36,216 nt of DNA from contig CAZTCR010000029.1 of NCBI GenBank assembly GCA_964612185.1, forward strand, positions 1 through 36,216, in the 5' to 3' direction. The DNA is from UBA1447 sp964612185 (GTDB lineage: Bacteria; Bacillota; Clostridia; Oscillospirales; Acutalibacteraceae). Below, piece after piece: positions 27,001 to 35,071 of this stretch (its first letter is position 1; each line of letters begins with the position of its first letter). Both the position numbers and the translations under genes were made by a program. The notes under the pieces are model-generated. The model searched no databases and had not been told where the DNA came from. It saw only the letters and a list, made by a program, of their open reading frames with translations.

Positions 27001-28390
27001 CCGTTTCGTTGAGAGTAACCGCGATGAGGTCCGCAAGCATAGAAAGCACACCGGCCTGCGTTTTGGGCTGTGCGGAGTAGTCAATCGCCGGGAGTTTGTC
27101 GGCAAGTTCGTCCTTGACAGCAAACCAGACAACCTCGACTATCGTATCTGCGTCAGCCGGGATATAAAGGCTGTCTGTCCCGGTGTTGAGCAGCGATCTC
27201 AGAATGTAGGAGAACAGCTGTTGGTCGTTCATTGCGTCAACCTCGGCGGGCGTCGCGACTGCCATATAATCCGGGAACAGCGCCGCGCCGGTGTTATTCA
27301 GGATGTATTTCGCCGCGGCGGATAGGTTCGCGAGCAGGTTGGTATTGGCGCCGGCCGCCCAAGTGTAGCTCACCGTCAGTTCATTGATGACGCTGGCAAG
27401 AATGTTGTTGAGTTCGGCGATGAAAGTCGACCCGGTGGGAACGGTAAAGGCCGGAACAACATAATCGATGTTCAGAATTGCCGCGTATTCATTCAAATTG
27501 GACGCGTCACCCGTGTAGAGAGGATCCTCTTCAAGCAGGGGATCATAGACAACGCCGCAGGCCTCGCGCACCGTCTTCTTGAGGTCTGTGTTCAGCAAAG
27601 GCACAACGATAACATTCCATGCCTGCTGCAAGAGCGTGCCGACAAAGTCGTAAGAGGAAGAGGTGGTGCCGACAATGTCAATGTAGTTGACCGGCGTCAC
27701 CAGTTCCGGCGCGAGTCCGTCATATTCGCCTGTTTCCGGGTCCAGTTCGCCCAGGAAGAGGTCTGTGATAATCTTTTGAACCATCGTATCCGCATTGGTG
27801 GTTACCGTTTCCGGCACGACCGCGTCCGGATAAGCCGCTTCATAAAGCATGCCTTTGACCATATTGTTGATGTTGAGGTCCGTGGGGTCAAAAGCGGAAC
27901 TCGCGACGCCCAGGCTGATGCTGCCGTCGATTAGTTTGCCGATAAGGGTTTTGTTATCATTCGCAAATTGAAGCAGCGCGTAGAGGACGGTCGTGTCCGT
28001 TGCGTCCTGCGCCGTGGTTCTCCTGACCGAAGATGACTCGATCGCGTCGACATTCAAACTGTTCAAGTCGCCTACCAGCCATCCCAAAAGCGTGAAAGCC
28101 GCGCCGTTTACAAGACCGCTGATGTCGCTCAAAATGTTGTTCAGCGAATTCAACCGCAAAGAGCCGAGAATCGAAAGGTCAATGGCCTCCTGTCCCACGA
28201 GCATGGCATCAATGCTGTCAAGCACCATAGTACATGCCTGGTTGAAAGTAACCACCGGTCTGTCCAAGTCGTCGTAGTTTGTCAGATAACTGTCGACATA
28301 ATTGGCCCGCCCCTGGGCGACAATGCTGAATGCCGATGTCATCATGACGATGGCCATCATGAAACTGAGAATCCTTTTCGCCTTTTTCAT
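24062..28390 (-). CDS. giant exported dockerin protein of unknown function
   Basis: 1442 residues. A signal peptide lies at about 1-28 (ILSFMMAIVMMTSAFSIVAQG). The first 650 residues are helical, Leu/Ala/Asn-rich and belong to no family I recognise. A beta-rich middle follows. After about residue 1000 there are FIVAR-like three-helix segments, for example around TSLSALTAALADALAVQPG and WNDFERAYNFATSVN. Two similar segments (QDEIDAYDDAYAQWLLDMA and EQVAAFNLAHDQWVIDYAE) look like internal repeats. The last 62 residues (1381-1442) are a type I dockerin with two calcium loops, DLSRDGLTRSVD and DVNNSGTVTSID. Positions 10 and 11 of the loops are Ser-Val and Ser-Ile, the positions that set cohesin choice. 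The RBS is GGAGGTAA. It has its own promoter, and the cohesin gene follows 119 bp downstream. No catalytic motif is visible; a structural or binding role is possible. Confidence 0.85.
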   Translation of the reverse strand: MKKAKRILSFMMAIVMMTSAFSIVAQGRANYVDSYLTNYDDLDRPVVTFNQACTMVLDSIDAMLVGQEAIDLSILGSLRLNSLNNILSDISGLVNGAAFTLLGWLVGDLNSLNVDAIESSSVRRTTAQDATDTTVLYALLQFANDNKTLIGKLIDGSISLGVASSAFDPTDLNINNMVKGMLYEAAYPDAVVPETVTTNADTMVQKIITDLFLGELDPETGEYDGLAPELVTPVNYIDIVGTTSSSYDFVGTLLQQAWNVIVVPLLNTDLKKTVREACGVVYDPLLEEDPLYTGDASNLNEYAAILNIDYVVPAFTVPTGSTFIAELNNILASVINELTVSYTWAAGANTNLLANLSAAAKYILNNTGAALFPDYMAVATPAEVDAMNDQQLFSYILRSLLNTGTDSLYIPADADTIVEVVWFAVKDELADKLPAIDYSAQPKTQAGVLSMLADLIAVTLNETADMNPETGTTPGTGLLAYGQGLDATLLAATNWLRTNYAGLFRATFSSTDPWAAVNTLAFTILLQANWLPADINGSSYELLINRLIGGALNLDVNGLLSLLARRGDSELATKTIKQILIDTVTRVINSIFPAAVGSFTTFDAIITNANLAVIIKNILTQLNTYKTSIMPAIIPLIASAMKRSTPQAYQDPDIQLPNVVNATTGSFLIRNDSTGINTGATDANGNFVQDNLYKISIVSIASSIPAITLTNLAGTVINGGAEVSCAIGGTFTEGGQLMVTVTYNVLTENGAVLTPVPLSQRAYAYVSTVVDDGTVWTTVDAGDNNYHKMKYLNTYLNYPAAPEAPEAPEPDATQDEIDAYDDAYAQWLLDMAQYPIDKNASMQELKNPVAQITRDPNGTLGSHSTSATVTRDAATVNATFVANGISAAPFTNISNNGDGGTWTPKYFTVSTSPTRPADGLYASNYVFTATRTKASFILGGKSETFTIPYKVVLYTDYDLPGLLAGAISANRDPNSYSDQTAYNNYIAAIKNAAAICYRPRQAASFMTTHAANFQAAATALKDAIETLELSAISTGGVEPLKTALDGISPPNTYEDPLNPGIKLTYDYDDPLYNYFGKDDYVAYTYNRYSDERGNASGIWGSQQLPEEPILQTTPAPTPEQVAAFNLAHDQWVIDYAEAQENMKPVQAVSVAYALNRFNLYAARLVRVPTVKTRLSEALTLVNFGALNETDYTTASWNDFERAYNFATSVNLDNGPSLRQTKVNTARENLIETWKELLRSADYAPLLAALAQAQALNQALYTPTSLSALTAALADALAVQPGLAMNAANQAIINAAAAAIQNAIAQLEAIIVESVQEDVVIDEINNFIFGLDLGESLANLLQASEGGTLVYTGAPVRPGTSTVVDLMNGETVIASYTIVVYGDLSRDGLTRSVDALMALQSSAEVIGLDGFQALAGDVNNSGTVTSIDALKILQYSAGVITSF

Positions 28391-28491
28391 TTTGATTACC
28401 TCCGTTTTTTAGTGTCGATATTTTTGCCGCACATTATCAAAAAAACATGCCGGAAATAATGATTGGCTGGCTTTCCTAATCTACCATGATT

Positions 28492-28520
28492 ATTATATTA
28501 TAACCATATTAGGAATGCAA
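28492..28520 (-). promoter_or_regulatory. promoter of the dockerin-protein gene
   Basis: On the minus strand TTGCAT (28520-28515) is followed after 17 bases by TATAAT (28497-28492); a second overlapping TATAAT lies at 28502-28497. It is placed between the terminator of the upstream gene and the RBS, and would give a leader of about 95 bases. Confidence 0.5.
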
Positions 28521-28553
28521 CAAAAAAATCAATATTTGGTAAAAAAATTGTTA

Positions 28554-28608
28554 AAAAAACACACGGACGAAATTGTGCGTTTTCCCACAACATGTCCGCG
28601 TGTTTTTT
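28554..28608 (-). terminator. terminator after the metallophosphoesterase gene
   Basis: Outer arms 28554-28568 and 28594-28608 are complementary with one mismatch, and inner ATTGTG/CACAA arms lengthen the hairpin. T-runs follow in both directions. It lies about 55 bp after the stop at 28664 on the minus strand, so the phosphoesterase and dockerin genes are separate transcripts. Confidence 0.75.
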
Positions 28609-28663
28609 GTGTACTATTTGTGATTAGAAGCCGTTAAATCAGGGACCCGGTATTTTTACCCGG

Positions 28664-31600
28664 TCAGGTGATTGCCATCCAGGTGGCAGTGTAAGTTTGA
28701 TTACCTGCAACGACTCTGGTCGGCACCGCGGGGGACCATCCCGTAAAGATGTATCCTGATTTCGAAACAGCCGGAGGTGTTAACGGGTCGCCCCATGTCA
28801 TCAAACTGCTTGTTCCGCCTGTTCCGCCGGCGGCATCAAAGGTGATTTCGACTTGATTCCTTGTCCACTGTGCGGTGTAAACGGTATTTGCACCCGGAAC
28901 GGCAGCAGGCACTGCGGGTAACCATCCCGTAAAGGTGAATCCCGTTCTTGTTACGGCAGGCGCTGTCAGTTGTGCGCCGTATTGCATAATGCCGCTTGTG
29001 CCGCCTACACCATTGTTTGCGTCAAAGGTTATCAAAAAGCTGTTCACAACCCACTGTGCCTCGTATGTGTTAAAGCCGTCAACAACAGTTGCGGGCAGCG
29101 CGGGAAGCCAGCCGGTAAACAGGTAGCCGTCTCTTGAAACAATCGGCGGCGTAATAGGCGTACCGAAATTAAGCATAACGCTTGTTCCGCCAATGCCCCC
29201 GTTGGCCAGTAAAGTTAAGTTGTTGCTGCTGAGTGCCCATTGCGCAGTATAGATTGTGTTCGAGGACGGAACAGTAGCAGGAACTTCCGGTGACCAGCCC
29301 AAAAATGTATAACCGTCTTTTGTTACGGCCGGCGGGGTTAGCGCCGCGCCGTAGAGCATGGAGTTGTTTGTGGTGCCGTTGCCGCCGTTTGCGTCAAAAG
29401 TAATGTTATAGTGGGCAACAGACCACTGCGCGGTATAGGTTGTGTTGGCGGCGGGAACCGTAGCAGGAACGGTGGGCTGCCAACCGGTTAGTGTATAACC
29501 GGGTTTTGAGACTGCCGGCGCGTTCAGCGCGGAGCCGTAGGTCATGGAGCCGCCGCTGCCGCCGGCACCCCCGTTCGCGTCAAAGGTTATGGTGTAGCTC
29601 TTTTCATCCCATTGTGCGGTATAGGTGGTGTTGGCAGCCGGTACCGAAACCGGGACTTCCGGCGACCAGCCCATGAAACTATAACCGGTTCTTGAGACAG
29701 AAGGGGCGGATAGTGCGGAACCGTATTGCATAGAGACGGATGTTCCACCAACCCCACCGTTTGCATTGAAAGTGATTGTGTAGGAATTTGCAGACCAAAC
29801 CGCAAAGAATGTGACGGTGCCGTTGGGTACCAGTGATATGTTTATCACATTTTGATTGTTGTAGTAGGAGGGGGAGGATGCCGAGCTTGATGTTGACCAG
29901 CCCGAAAAGGAATGCCCTAACTTTGTATAGCCGTTCGAGGAGAGGTTTTTCGCAACATCATACACATGGGATGAATTTGCTGTTGTGCCGGCGTTGCTGC
30001 CATTTCCGTTATATACGATTGTGTAATGGTTTGCCGTCCAAACAGCGTATAGAATTGTCATACCGCTTGCTTCCAGGTTAAGCACACTCTGCCCGTTTGT
30101 ATATACAACACCTCCGGTAGGGCTGGTTGCCCATCCGGAAAAAGTATACCCTGTTTTTGTAAAAGCGTTTGCGGTAAGACTTTTAGCGACATCATAAGTG
30201 TGCGTGGATGCATCAGTCCATCCGCTGTCACTGCCGTTTCCGTTATACTCAACAACATAAGTGCTTGGCGCCCACTTCGCGTACAGGGTTATATTGGCGG
30301 TTCCCATGGTTAAGTTTGCTCCGTTAGCATACTGAACCGCTCCGCCGGAGGATGTTGACCAGCCTTGGAAGCTATAGCCGGTTTTCGTAAAAGTATTTGT
30401 CATGAGGCCTTTCGTCGTTCCCCAGACAAGACTTTGCGTGGGCATCGGACTGCCGGTTCCGCCGTTTGCGTTGAAAGATACGGTATGGTTATTTGTTTGA
30501 AACCATGAGGTGTCGAAATTGGTAAATTCGCCTTCGTCAAAGACCTTATACTCCGGGTTGTAATCCCAAATCAGCTGCTCACTGCCGCCGGCCGGCGTGT
30601 AATAGACACAGACCCGGTCGCATATCCAGTCATCGGTGCCCCAGGGCAAAATAATTTGCATGCTCCCTATTGCGCTCGTTGTCGGAACATTGGAGAGAAA
30701 TAAATTGCCCGAATTGTTCCCGCTTTCCGTTCCATTCAAATCGGGCGATTGATAAAGCAAAGTACCCGTGCCGTTGCTACCGGAGTAAAGCCTGAAAAAA
30801 ACATCATCGTTTGTACCGCAATTCCATTGGAGATCATATCCGTTTTCTAATGTTTCGGCATACACACGCCAGGTGCCCAATGGAGCAGACGGATCATAAA
30901 CCGGAACCATCAGGTCGTTTTCATCTACATATTCGTTCGTGTAAGAACCGCCGATGTCAAGTTCGTATATGCTCACACCGGGATTGTTATCGTTATAATC
31001 ATACACATAGGCTGTTTTGTAAAGATTTGTGCACTCGCCGTAACCGAGGTCAATGCCATCATCGGTCGTGCAGGTGAATTCATTGAGATGGTCATGACCA
31101 AAATAGGCGCCCTTCATGTTGCCGTATGCATTCCATGCTTCGTAGAGGGTCTTACTGCCATAGGTAGGTGAAGACCGGTGGGCAGCCGATTGATAGAGTG
31201 ACCAGCTGGCGGATGCCGGCACTTCATTATAAACATCAGACATGATGTTGGAAGAGCTTCTTGCCCAGTTGATACGATCCGGCCTGATATACCAACCGTC
31301 ATAGGAAGTGCCCGAGCCGGATGTTGACATACATTCCGAGAATATGTCCGGTACAATTACATGTTGGAACCATAATGAAGGAACCGTCGGGTACAACTGG
31401 CTTCTTTGCACATAGTAGTCTACTTGGCTCGTGTAAGGGCAGTCATAACTGCCGGTGGAGGGGTTGCTGCCGGAATCCATTAAATAAACCTGGTAGGCCG
31501 GCGTGCCGCTTGACTGCCCGTTCGGGTAAATTGGTATGACGCCGCTGCCGACGCCGTCCAAAATAGTTTGATCATGGTCAATGAAATTATTACCGCCGTA

Positions 31601-32017
31601 AGATTTGAAATAGTTATATTGGTCTTGCTTGCTTGGAGCTCCAGGCCCTTCATCATCATGGTTACCGAAGGTTACGGCGAATTTCGTACTTGTGTTAATT
31701 AAAGGGTTCATAATTTTATTAACGGCAGTTCTGAAATTGCTTTCTGTTGTAATGATTTCGATAACATTGTCTCCCGTGAAAACAACAAGGTCCGGTTGGT
31801 AGCGGGCGACCGCGTTTGTGATAACATTGATAATCCGCTGGTAAGTATTCTCGTTGTCCTGGGTATCCGCAATTTGCATAACGGTAAACTTTCCGTTGGC
31901 GTCAAACTGAAGAGCCCCTGTGTAGGAAGCTTCTGACATTAAAGATGCAACCGGCATCATAGATACTACCAAACTTAACGCGATGATAAAACCCAATATA
32001 CGCTTTTTTCTGTTCAT
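28664..32017 (-). CDS. exported metallophosphoesterase with nine InlB-type repeats
   Basis: 1117 residues. A signal peptide (about 1-30) is followed by a calcineurin-like phosphoesterase domain (about 40-330). Its motifs are QIADTQ (Asp51, Gln53), FTGDN (Asp83), FGNHDDEG (Asn119-His120), FQHV and FGHDHLNEF. Gln53 replaces the usual His of D-x-H, as in some Dcr2-like relatives, which may change one metal site. A beta-sandwich-like region follows, about 360-500. Nine InlB-type repeats then run to the last residue; repeats 4-9 are each exactly 62 residues. No dockerin or wall-anchor motif is visible. The start at 32017 is chosen from GGAGGTACC just upstream; eleven earlier codons are open but unsupported. 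It is probably a secreted phosphatase or phosphodiesterase, substrate unknown, bound to a surface through its repeats. Confidence 0.85.
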   Translation of the reverse strand: MNRKKRILGFIIALSLVVSMMPVASLMSEASYTGALQFDANGKFTVMQIADTQDNENTYQRIINVITNAVARYQPDLVVFTGDNVIEIITTESNFRTAVNKIMNPLINTSTKFAVTFGNHDDEGPGAPSKQDQYNYFKSYGGNNFIDHDQTILDGVGSGVIPIYPNGQSSGTPAYQVYLMDSGSNPSTGSYDCPYTSQVDYYVQRSQLYPTVPSLWFQHVIVPDIFSECMSTSGSGTSYDGWYIRPDRINWARSSSNIMSDVYNEVPASASWSLYQSAAHRSSPTYGSKTLYEAWNAYGNMKGAYFGHDHLNEFTCTTDDGIDLGYGECTNLYKTAYVYDYNDNNPGVSIYELDIGGSYTNEYVDENDLMVPVYDPSAPLGTWRVYAETLENGYDLQWNCGTNDDVFFRLYSGSNGTGTLLYQSPDLNGTESGNNSGNLFLSNVPTTSAIGSMQIILPWGTDDWICDRVCVYYTPAGGSEQLIWDYNPEYKVFDEGEFTNFDTSWFQTNNHTVSFNANGGTGSPMPTQSLVWGTTKGLMTNTFTKTGYSFQGWSTSSGGAVQYANGANLTMGTANITLYAKWAPSTYVVEYNGNGSDSGWTDASTHTYDVAKSLTANAFTKTGYTFSGWATSPTGGVVYTNGQSVLNLEASGMTILYAVWTANHYTIVYNGNGSNAGTTANSSHVYDVAKNLSSNGYTKLGHSFSGWSTSSSASSPSYYNNQNVINISLVPNGTVTFFAVWSANSYTITFNANGGVGGTSVSMQYGSALSAPSVSRTGYSFMGWSPEVPVSVPAANTTYTAQWDEKSYTITFDANGGAGGSGGSMTYGSALNAPAVSKPGYTLTGWQPTVPATVPAANTTYTAQWSVAHYNITFDANGGNGTTNNSMLYGAALTPPAVTKDGYTFLGWSPEVPATVPSSNTIYTAQWALSSNNLTLLANGGIGGTSVMLNFGTPITPPIVSRDGYLFTGWLPALPATVVDGFNTYEAQWVVNSFLITFDANNGVGGTSGIMQYGAQLTAPAVTRTGFTFTGWLPAVPAAVPGANTVYTAQWTRNQVEITFDAAGGTGGTSSLMTWGDPLTPPAVSKSGYIFTGWSPAVPTRVVAGNQTYTATWMAIT
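28667..29782 (-). repeat. six 186-bp coding repeats
   Basis: Six consecutive units of 62 codons encode InlB-type repeats 4-9 of the phosphoesterase. Each has the frame ITFDANGG, MxYGxxLxxPxVS, GYxFxGWxPxVP, NTxYTAQW. They are related to the repeats of the cohesin protein, about 6 kb away in the same orientation. Confidence 0.8.
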
Positions 32018-32081
32018 CAAGGTACCTCCACAAAATGATTTTAATCCCATTTTTTAGATTTAAAAACAAAACTGCAATTTA

Positions 32082-32110
32082 ATTATACAATGCTGACAAA
32101 AGAGTGTATA
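32082..32110 (-). promoter_or_regulatory. promoter of the metallophosphoesterase gene
   Basis: On the minus strand TATACA (32110-32105) is followed after 17 bases by a perfect TATAAT (32087-32082). The leader to the ATG at 32017 is about 60 bases. Confidence 0.55.
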
Positions 32111-32126
32111 TTTTTTGAAGAAAATA

Positions 32127-32159
32127 AAAAAATATTTACTGCAAACATGGCGTAAACAT
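32127..32159 (-). terminator. weak terminator after the GH42-like gene
   Basis: On the minus strand arms ATGTTTAC (32159-32152) and GTAAATAT (32039 bases below, at 32139-32132) pair with one mismatch and are followed by TTTTTTT. The stem is AT-rich, so its strength is uncertain. Confidence 0.3.
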
Positions 32160-32196
32160 ACCCGGATTTTACTGCGGTTAAATCATTGTTTTATTC

Positions 32197-34203
32197 TTAG
32201 GTATCCCAAGCCAGCATCATACACCACCCCGGCAATGCCGGCAAAACAAAGACCTTATAAACGCCATCCGTCCCCGTGCAGGGTACAACCGTTTCGGTCA
32301 TATTATTATCCAAAGTCCGCAGCGTGTTTTTTTTCGTCAGCACCTTCAATGTCAGCTTTTCGGCCGTATCCATGCTTTGGTTGAGCAGGGTTAGGATTTT
32401 CTGCCCGTTGTTGTTTGTCCTTGTCCAAAGGCCAACCTTGTGCAGCGAGGAAACATAGGCGGGGAGCGTGTCTTTGGTCAGCCAGCGGATAACCTGTTTG
32501 CATGGCTCCGATTTTGCGTGGCTGAGCACAAAACTCCACGGATAATACCCGGCGACGCACACACGCCCGCCGAGTTTATTTTCAAACACGCCCATGCTGC
32601 AGGCGGCTTTGATTTTACCGCTGTAGTCCACCGCTTTGACAAGGGACTGTGTCCCTGCGGCAGTTGGTTCCAGTATGGCGCAGGGGCATGGCCAAAAGGA
32701 CTGCCGGCAGTCCCGCATACGGCCTTCCTGCCCCGCGTTGAGCGGATGATCACCCAGCACCTCAATACAGTCAATCTTATCATAACCGGTCACCTTGAAA
32801 CCGGTCAGCTCGCCGTATCCCATTTCATTGAGCGTTTCCAGTGCCGGGCCGTCCAGGTAAACACCCCCGGCAAGCCAGCCGAGCAGCTCTTCTTCGGTGA
32901 ATGAACGGGGCGAAAAGCTCCTGAACATCACCATCTGCGCTTGTTCGGGGCTGTACGCCATGGGGATGCCGAGTTCAAACCACTCGTCGGCAAAATGGGG
33001 ATTTATGCCTTCCGGCGGGCCGAACCAATTGCCGCGCAGATTGCAGGCGGCTTCGCTATCCTTATTCCAGCCTGTGAAGACGCCCTGCGTCAGCAGCCTG
33101 CCCTGCGCCGCGGACAGCGCATCGTAAAACGGCCGCTGTCTTTTGATTTCTTTGAGAAGCGTGCCTTTTTCAAGCACGATATCCTCGTAAAGATTCATGA
33201 TGTTAAGCGCGGCGCCCGTGCAGCCCGCCGCGATATAAGCGGAAATCTCAGCGGCGTTGATATGGACGCTCTTACCCAGCGCTTCGTAGTTGAAATTTTC
33301 TATTTCGGATTGGATATTTCGCACTTCCGGGGGCAGCAAGGCAATCTGCCGGCCGATGTCGTGCGCTTTGCCCGCCATGTCTTTTGGGCTGGTATCCCGG
33401 TAAAACCCGCCGCCCGGCCGCCACATCACTTCCTGTTTTTGGGGCCCGGCAAGGATGCCGGCCTGTGTATCAAAATCATAACCGTCGGCATATCGCTCGC
33501 CGGTCATAAAACCGAGCTTGACGGCGGGGTTGATGCCGTGAACGGTTTTTTCAATGGTCACAAACAGGCGGTTGATAGTGTCGCGCTTACCCTGCAGCCA
33601 CAGCTTGCGAAAAGCCAGCTTTTTTTCAACTTCTCCGCAGTTGAGTTTGTCCGCGATGGTTTCCCGCGTATAAAGCACACCGGTGCGTTTGGCGAATTCC
33701 GCCAGGCAATGCGCGCAAAAACAATCGGGGCCTATTCCGCCGTGGCCGGAGCGCACATCGTCATCTATCCAGATGAAATCCGGCTGTGTATCGGTTACCG
33801 CCGTATAAAGCGGAACAACATACTCGCGCACAAAACTTTCGTCATTCGGGCAAAAGGAACCCGGGCAGGTGTTGCCGGCCAAATCTGTTCTGCGGGTGTA
33901 ATCCCCTTTGAGCGAATTGTCAAGGTTTTCGCTGTGGTGCCCCATGGTGGCCAGAATATTAACCCCGCAGGCATATCCGCGCGCTTTCGCGGCAAGAATG
34001 GCTGCTTTCATCGCCGGCGCATAATGGTAAACGGTTTCCAGCGGCAAGGGCGGGTGCGTAAAACCGGAGAACAGCGCCAGCTCGTCCACAACACCCTTGT
34101 TGGCGTCCAGCAAATCCAACACTTCGGTGAACATCATGTCGTTTAGCCAACGCTGCGTCGGAATGCGGATGGACATAAAGGCTTTTGGAGATTGAATATT
34201 CAT
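32197..34203 (-). CDS. putative cytosolic glycosidase, GH42-like architecture
   Basis: About 668 residues, no signal peptide. The N-terminal two-thirds looks like a TIM barrel. Strand-end segments include ALFSGFTHPPLP, WIDDDVRSGHGG and a Cys-rich DCFCAHCLAEF, then IQSEIENFNY, where an acidic residue would be suitable as a catalyst. A second domain around residues 430-560 contains LGWLAGGVYLDGPALETLNEMGYGELTG, which resembles the trimerisation domain of GH42 beta-galactosidases (class I glutamine-amidotransferase-like fold). The C-terminus is beta-rich. The exact family is not certain and the catalytic pair is not assigned. Two starts are possible: ATG at 34218, with no RBS, and ATG at 34203, preceded by AAAAGGG; the second is used here. 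It is monocistronic, between the large surface proteins and the AT-rich operon. Confidence 0.6.
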   Translation of the reverse strand: MNIQSPKAFMSIRIPTQRWLNDMMFTEVLDLLDANKGVVDELALFSGFTHPPLPLETVYHYAPAMKAAILAAKARGYACGVNILATMGHHSENLDNSLKGDYTRRTDLAGNTCPGSFCPNDESFVREYVVPLYTAVTDTQPDFIWIDDDVRSGHGGIGPDCFCAHCLAEFAKRTGVLYTRETIADKLNCGEVEKKLAFRKLWLQGKRDTINRLFVTIEKTVHGINPAVKLGFMTGERYADGYDFDTQAGILAGPQKQEVMWRPGGGFYRDTSPKDMAGKAHDIGRQIALLPPEVRNIQSEIENFNYEALGKSVHINAAEISAYIAAGCTGAALNIMNLYEDIVLEKGTLLKEIKRQRPFYDALSAAQGRLLTQGVFTGWNKDSEAACNLRGNWFGPPEGINPHFADEWFELGIPMAYSPEQAQMVMFRSFSPRSFTEEELLGWLAGGVYLDGPALETLNEMGYGELTGFKVTGYDKIDCIEVLGDHPLNAGQEGRMRDCRQSFWPCPCAILEPTAAGTQSLVKAVDYSGKIKAACSMGVFENKLGGRVCVAGYYPWSFVLSHAKSEPCKQVIRWLTKDTLPAYVSSLHKVGLWTRTNNNGQKILTLLNQSMDTAEKLTLKVLTKKNTLRTLDNNMTETVVPCTGTDGVYKVFVLPALPGWCMMLAWDT

Positions 34204-34284
34204 ACATACCCTTTTCATTGTTCAAAAACAATCGAAATTATTATAATCGCCTACGAATTTAAGTCCGTAAAGACAAATATTATG

Positions 34285-34300
34285 GAGCGCTTTTGCACTC
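34285..34300 (-). promoter_or_regulatory. possible operator upstream of the GH42-like gene
   Basis: GAGCGC (34285-34290) and GCACTC (34295-34300) form an imperfect palindrome with a 4-base centre, in an AT-rich region about 80 bp upstream of the start codon. Its size and position fit a repressor site. No regulator gene is visible in the window. Confidence 0.25.
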
Positions 34301-34412
34301 TATAATGTATATTTAATAATATTATTAACAAATATGGCCAAGTCATCTTGCTGCTATAATTTGTTATAAAAATATTTATTATAAAAATAATATTCAGATT
34401 ATAACTTCTGTA

Positions 34413-35060
34413 TTAATAGAAAATCTGCGCGACCATTTTGTAGTATTTACCTGTTTTTTCGTATTTATCTGTTAAACTTAAAACAACAGATAATTCATCT
34501 CGGTCAAAATATCTACCGTCGGGTTTATTTGCTAAGCAACTCAAAACAAATTTATCGCTTATAGTCAAATACTTATATCCAATACTTTTATATTCGAAAT
34601 TCAATTGAAATTTCCGATTTCCATCCTCAAAAGTTTTGATTAATACATAGGAGTTCTTAACATTTAGGAGCAGTAATGAGGGTTGCCCACTCAACTCAAT
34701 TTCGGTGACATCTCTATTATGGTTATAAAAGACTTTTTCAACTTCGTCATAGCCACGAAATAGTACAACATCTTTCAAAGAACTCGTTCCAGTTTTTATC
34801 CACTTTTCTTTAGAATCATAAACATAGTTTTCGGGCTGTGAAATTGTTGGTCTATGCAATGTGGTTTTTATCGTTACATTATCCAATATTTGCATTTCTT
34901 CTCCGTTGGGATAAATAATGTCAGCTATTGGAACTGCACCTTCGTTTGAAGCGTTTGATGAAACAGGTCTAACCCACTCACCTGTTGCCGTATCCACTCC
35001 AGCAATACAAAATTGACCATGTTTTGAGCTTTTTGCTAATACAATGATTTCTTTGTTCAA
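34413..35060 (-). CDS. protein resembling the dual-OB-fold domain family
   Basis: About 215 residues, third gene of the AT-rich operon. The N-terminus (EIIVLAKSSKHGQFCIAGVD, then GEWVRPVSS) and the following beta-rich sequence match what I recall of a family described as a dual OB-containing domain; this assignment is by pattern memory only. OB folds usually bind nucleic acids or nucleotides. No enzyme motif is visible. The start is probably TTG at 35060, because AGGAG (35073-35069) is eight bases upstream. GTG at 35069 would overlap that RBS. The gene begins 11 bp after the stop of the second DUF488 gene, so the three are co-transcribed. No clear terminator follows, only AT-rich sequence. 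Confidence 0.6.
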   Translation of the reverse strand: MNKEIIVLAKSSKHGQFCIAGVDTATGEWVRPVSSNASNEGAVPIADIIYPNGEEMQILDNVTIKTTLHRPTISQPENYVYDSKEKWIKTGTSSLKDVVLFRGYDEVEKVFYNHNRDVTEIELSGQPSLLLLNVKNSYVLIKTFEDGNRKFQLNFEYKSIGYKYLTISDKFVLSCLANKPDGRYFDRDELSVVLSLTDKYEKTGKYYKMVAQIFY

Positions 35061-35071
35061 AAACAGCACTC

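Noticed and set aside
32941..34146. 401-codon plus-strand frame opposite the GH42-like gene
   Set aside because: No RBS or domain; the minus-strand frame is longer and has coherent protein features.
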